Below, piece by piece: positions 62,695 to 64,000 of a stretch of DNA of 64,000 nt; positions within the stretch are counted from its first letter, which is position 1, and every line of letters starts with the position of its first letter. Both the position numbers and the translations under genes were made by a program. The notes beneath the pieces are model-generated. The model saw only the letters and a list, made by a program, of their open reading frames with translations, did no database searches and was not told where the DNA came from. The stretch covers positions 4,034,501 to 4,098,500 of the forward strand of contig NC_009675.1 of assembly GCF_000017505.1 (NCBI RefSeq), read 5' to 3'. The stretch comes from Anaeromyxobacter sp. Fw109-5 (GTDB taxonomy: Bacteria > Myxococcota > Myxococcia > Myxococcales > Anaeromyxobacteraceae).

Positions 62695-64000
62695 GTGCTG
62701 ACCTGGGACGTCATCGTCGTCGGCGGAGGCCACAACGGCCTCGTCCTCGCGGCGTACCTCGCCCGCGCGGGCGAGCGCGTCCTGGTGCTCGAGGCGCGCG
62801 ACCGCGTGGGCGGCGCCTGCACCACCGAGGAGACCTGGGCGGGCTTCAAGGTGTCCACCGCGGCGTACGTGGTGAGCCTCTTCCGTCCGGAGATCGTGCG
62901 CGACCTGGAGCTGGCCCGGCACGGCTACGCGGTGCTGCGCCGCGACCCGTCCTCGTTCACGCCGCTCCCGGACGGCCGCTCGCTGACGCTCGGGCCGGAC
63001 CTGGCGCGCAACCAGCGCGAGGTGGCGCGGTTCTCGGAGCGCGACGCGGCCCGGCTGCCCGGCTACGAGGCCCAGCTCGAGCGGATCGCGCGCGCCATCG
63101 AGCCTTCGCTCCTGGAGACGCCGCCCGATCCGTTCTCGGGGCGGCCGCGCGAGCTCCTGCGCCTCGCGCGGATGGGCGCGCGCCTCCTGCGGCTCGGCGC
63201 GGACGGCCCCGCGGCGGTGGAGATCCTCACCGGCGCCGCTCGCGACGTGCTCGACCGCTGGTTCGAGTCGGACGCCCTCAAGGCGACGCTCGCCACCGAC
63301 GCCATCATCGGCGCCTGGGCCTCGCCGTCGACGCCGGGCACCGCCTACGTGCTCTTCCACCACGTGATGGGCGAGGTGGACGGCGCGCGCGGCGTCTGGG
63401 GCTACGTCCGCGGCGGCATGGGCGCCCTCCCGGAGGCGATCGCCGCCGCGGCCCGAGCGGCGGGCGCGGAGATCCGGACCGGCGCGCGCGTCGCGCGCAT
63501 CCAGGTGCGCGGCGACGCCGCCGAGGGCGTGGTGCTCGAGGACGGGACCGAGCTCTACGCCAAGCGGATCGCCTCCAGCGCGGACGCCACCCGGACGCTC
63601 CTCGGGCTGGTGGGGGAGGAACACCTGCCGCCGGAGGTGGCCGAGCGGGCGCGCCGCATCGACTACGCGAGCGGGTCGGTGAAGATCAACGTCGCCCTGT
63701 CCGCGCTGCCTCGCTTCCGCGCGGTGCCCGGAGGCGGCGCGGGGCCAGGGCCGGAGCACCGCGGCACCATCCACGTCGCGCCGTCGCTCGACTACCTCGA
63801 GCGCGCCTTCGACGACGCGCGCGCGGGGCTGCCGTCGCGCGCGCCGGTGCTCGAGTGCACCCTGCCCTCCGTGGTGGACGAGAGCGTCGCGCCGGCCGGC
63901 AAGCACCTCATGTCGATGTTCGTGCAGTACGCGCCCTTCCGGCTCGCGCAGGGGAGCTGGGACGAGGAGCGCGACCGCTTCGCGGACCGCTGCTTCGCGG
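62695..64000 (+). CDS. FAD-dependent amine-oxidase-like oxidoreductase, CrtO/phytoene-desaturase family (partial)
   Basis: The frame starts at GTG 62695 and runs off the right edge after 435 codons. The FAD-binding Rossmann motif is at the N-terminus (DVIVVGGGHNGLVLAAYLARAGERVLVLEARDRVGGACTTEE). Further signatures are GYVRGGMGALPEAIAAAARAAGAEIRTGARVARIQV, EGVVLEDGTELYAKRIASSADATRTLL and GKHLMSMFVQYAPF. This pattern fits the CrtO carotene ketolase and PYROXD2-type branch. The substrate may be a carotenoid; the missing end and unseen neighbours leave this open. The start has no clear ribosome-binding site. Confidence 0.85.
   Translation, partial: MLTWDVIVVGGGHNGLVLAAYLARAGERVLVLEARDRVGGACTTEETWAGFKVSTAAYVVSLFRPEIVRDLELARHGYAVLRRDPSSFTPLPDGRSLTLGPDLARNQREVARFSERDAARLPGYEAQLERIARAIEPSLLETPPDPFSGRPRELLRLARMGARLLRLGADGPAAVEILTGAARDVLDRWFESDALKATLATDAIIGAWASPSTPGTAYVLFHHVMGEVDGARGVWGYVRGGMGALPEAIAAAARAAGAEIRTGARVARIQVRGDAAEGVVLEDGTELYAKRIASSADATRTLLGLVGEEHLPPEVAERARRIDYASGSVKINVALSALPRFRAVPGGGAGPGPEHRGTIHVAPSLDYLERAFDDARAGLPSRAPVLECTLPSVVDESVAPAGKHLMSMFVQYAPFRLAQGSWDEERDRFADRCFA

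Overview
The window is about 70-75% G+C, and real genes have almost only G or C in third codon positions. Multiheme c-type cytochromes paired with outer-membrane barrels, a tyrosine-to-fumarate catabolic operon, a HesB-like selenoprotein, HNH debris and many lipoprotein and OMP genes suggest a soil or sediment Deltaproteobacterium (Myxococcota), most likely Anaeromyxobacter or a close relative. This assignment comes from gene content; no rRNA gene is present. I found no tRNA, rRNA, CRISPR array, insertion sequence or prophage. The only mobile-type sequence is an HNH remnant.

Layout. 1-5 kb: a UPF0104-type membrane protein (cut by the left edge), a phospholipase-D-fold enzyme, rplM-rpsI with a clear promoter, an M28 lipoprotein peptidase and a small membrane protein. 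5-10 kb: a Rep/UvrD helicase, a secreted C69 peptidase and an RluA-type pseudouridine synthase. 10-18 kb: a first redox/envelope cluster with an orphan Cache-HAMP sensor, a pentaheme cytochrome, a monoheme outer-membrane barrel, a ModF-like double ABC ATPase whose linker carries 42 copies of a hexanucleotide, a 19-cysteine protein and an M23 peptidase, followed by an inositol-monophosphatase-type enzyme. 18.6-22.3 kb: two barrels and a large Cys-rich/PKD/propeller lipoprotein. 22.4-25 kb: a small membrane protein, an HDAC-fold amidohydrolase and a TlpA-like lipoprotein. 25.2-27.6 kb: a second porin-cytochrome pair with a 12-heme lipoprotein. 27.7-31.4 kb (minus): ldcA, a serine hydrolase and mpl, which fit a murein-peptide recycling operon. 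31.6-36.9 kb: acs, an AI-2E-family permease, an FKBP isomerase, a YfcF-type GST and a PNPOx-fold protein. 36.9-43.3 kb: a tip-less MCP-like protein, a DUF481 barrel, a SKI2-like helicase, a LolA-like protein, a SemiSWEET and a DUF488 protein. 43.4-43.7 kb: a HesB-like selenoprotein read through an in-frame TGA. 44.7-51.6 kb: a five-gene envelope operon (transglutaminase-7TM, RimK-like ATP-grasp, TPR protein, repeat lipoprotein, barrel). 52.4-53.2 kb: a gene-poor gap with repeats and HNH debris. 54.5-58.5 kb: fumarylacetoacetase-maiA-hppD-hmgA for tyrosine degradation. The last 6 kb hold alr, a CBS protein, small hypotheticals, a glyoxalase-fold protein and a CrtO-like oxidoreductase cut by the right edge.

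Three patterns cross gene boundaries. (1) A palindromic element with an invariant loop core TGAGCCTGTCGAA and covarying arms occurs at least four times, often beside CCYCGA microsatellite tracts and twice inside coding sequence. (2) About eleven genes, most of them first in a transcription unit, have a TANNNT box 6-10 nt before the start codon and no Shine-Dalgarno sequence, as expected for leaderless mRNAs. (3) Co-directional neighbours frequently overlap by ATGA/GTGA or TAATG, indicating tight operons.
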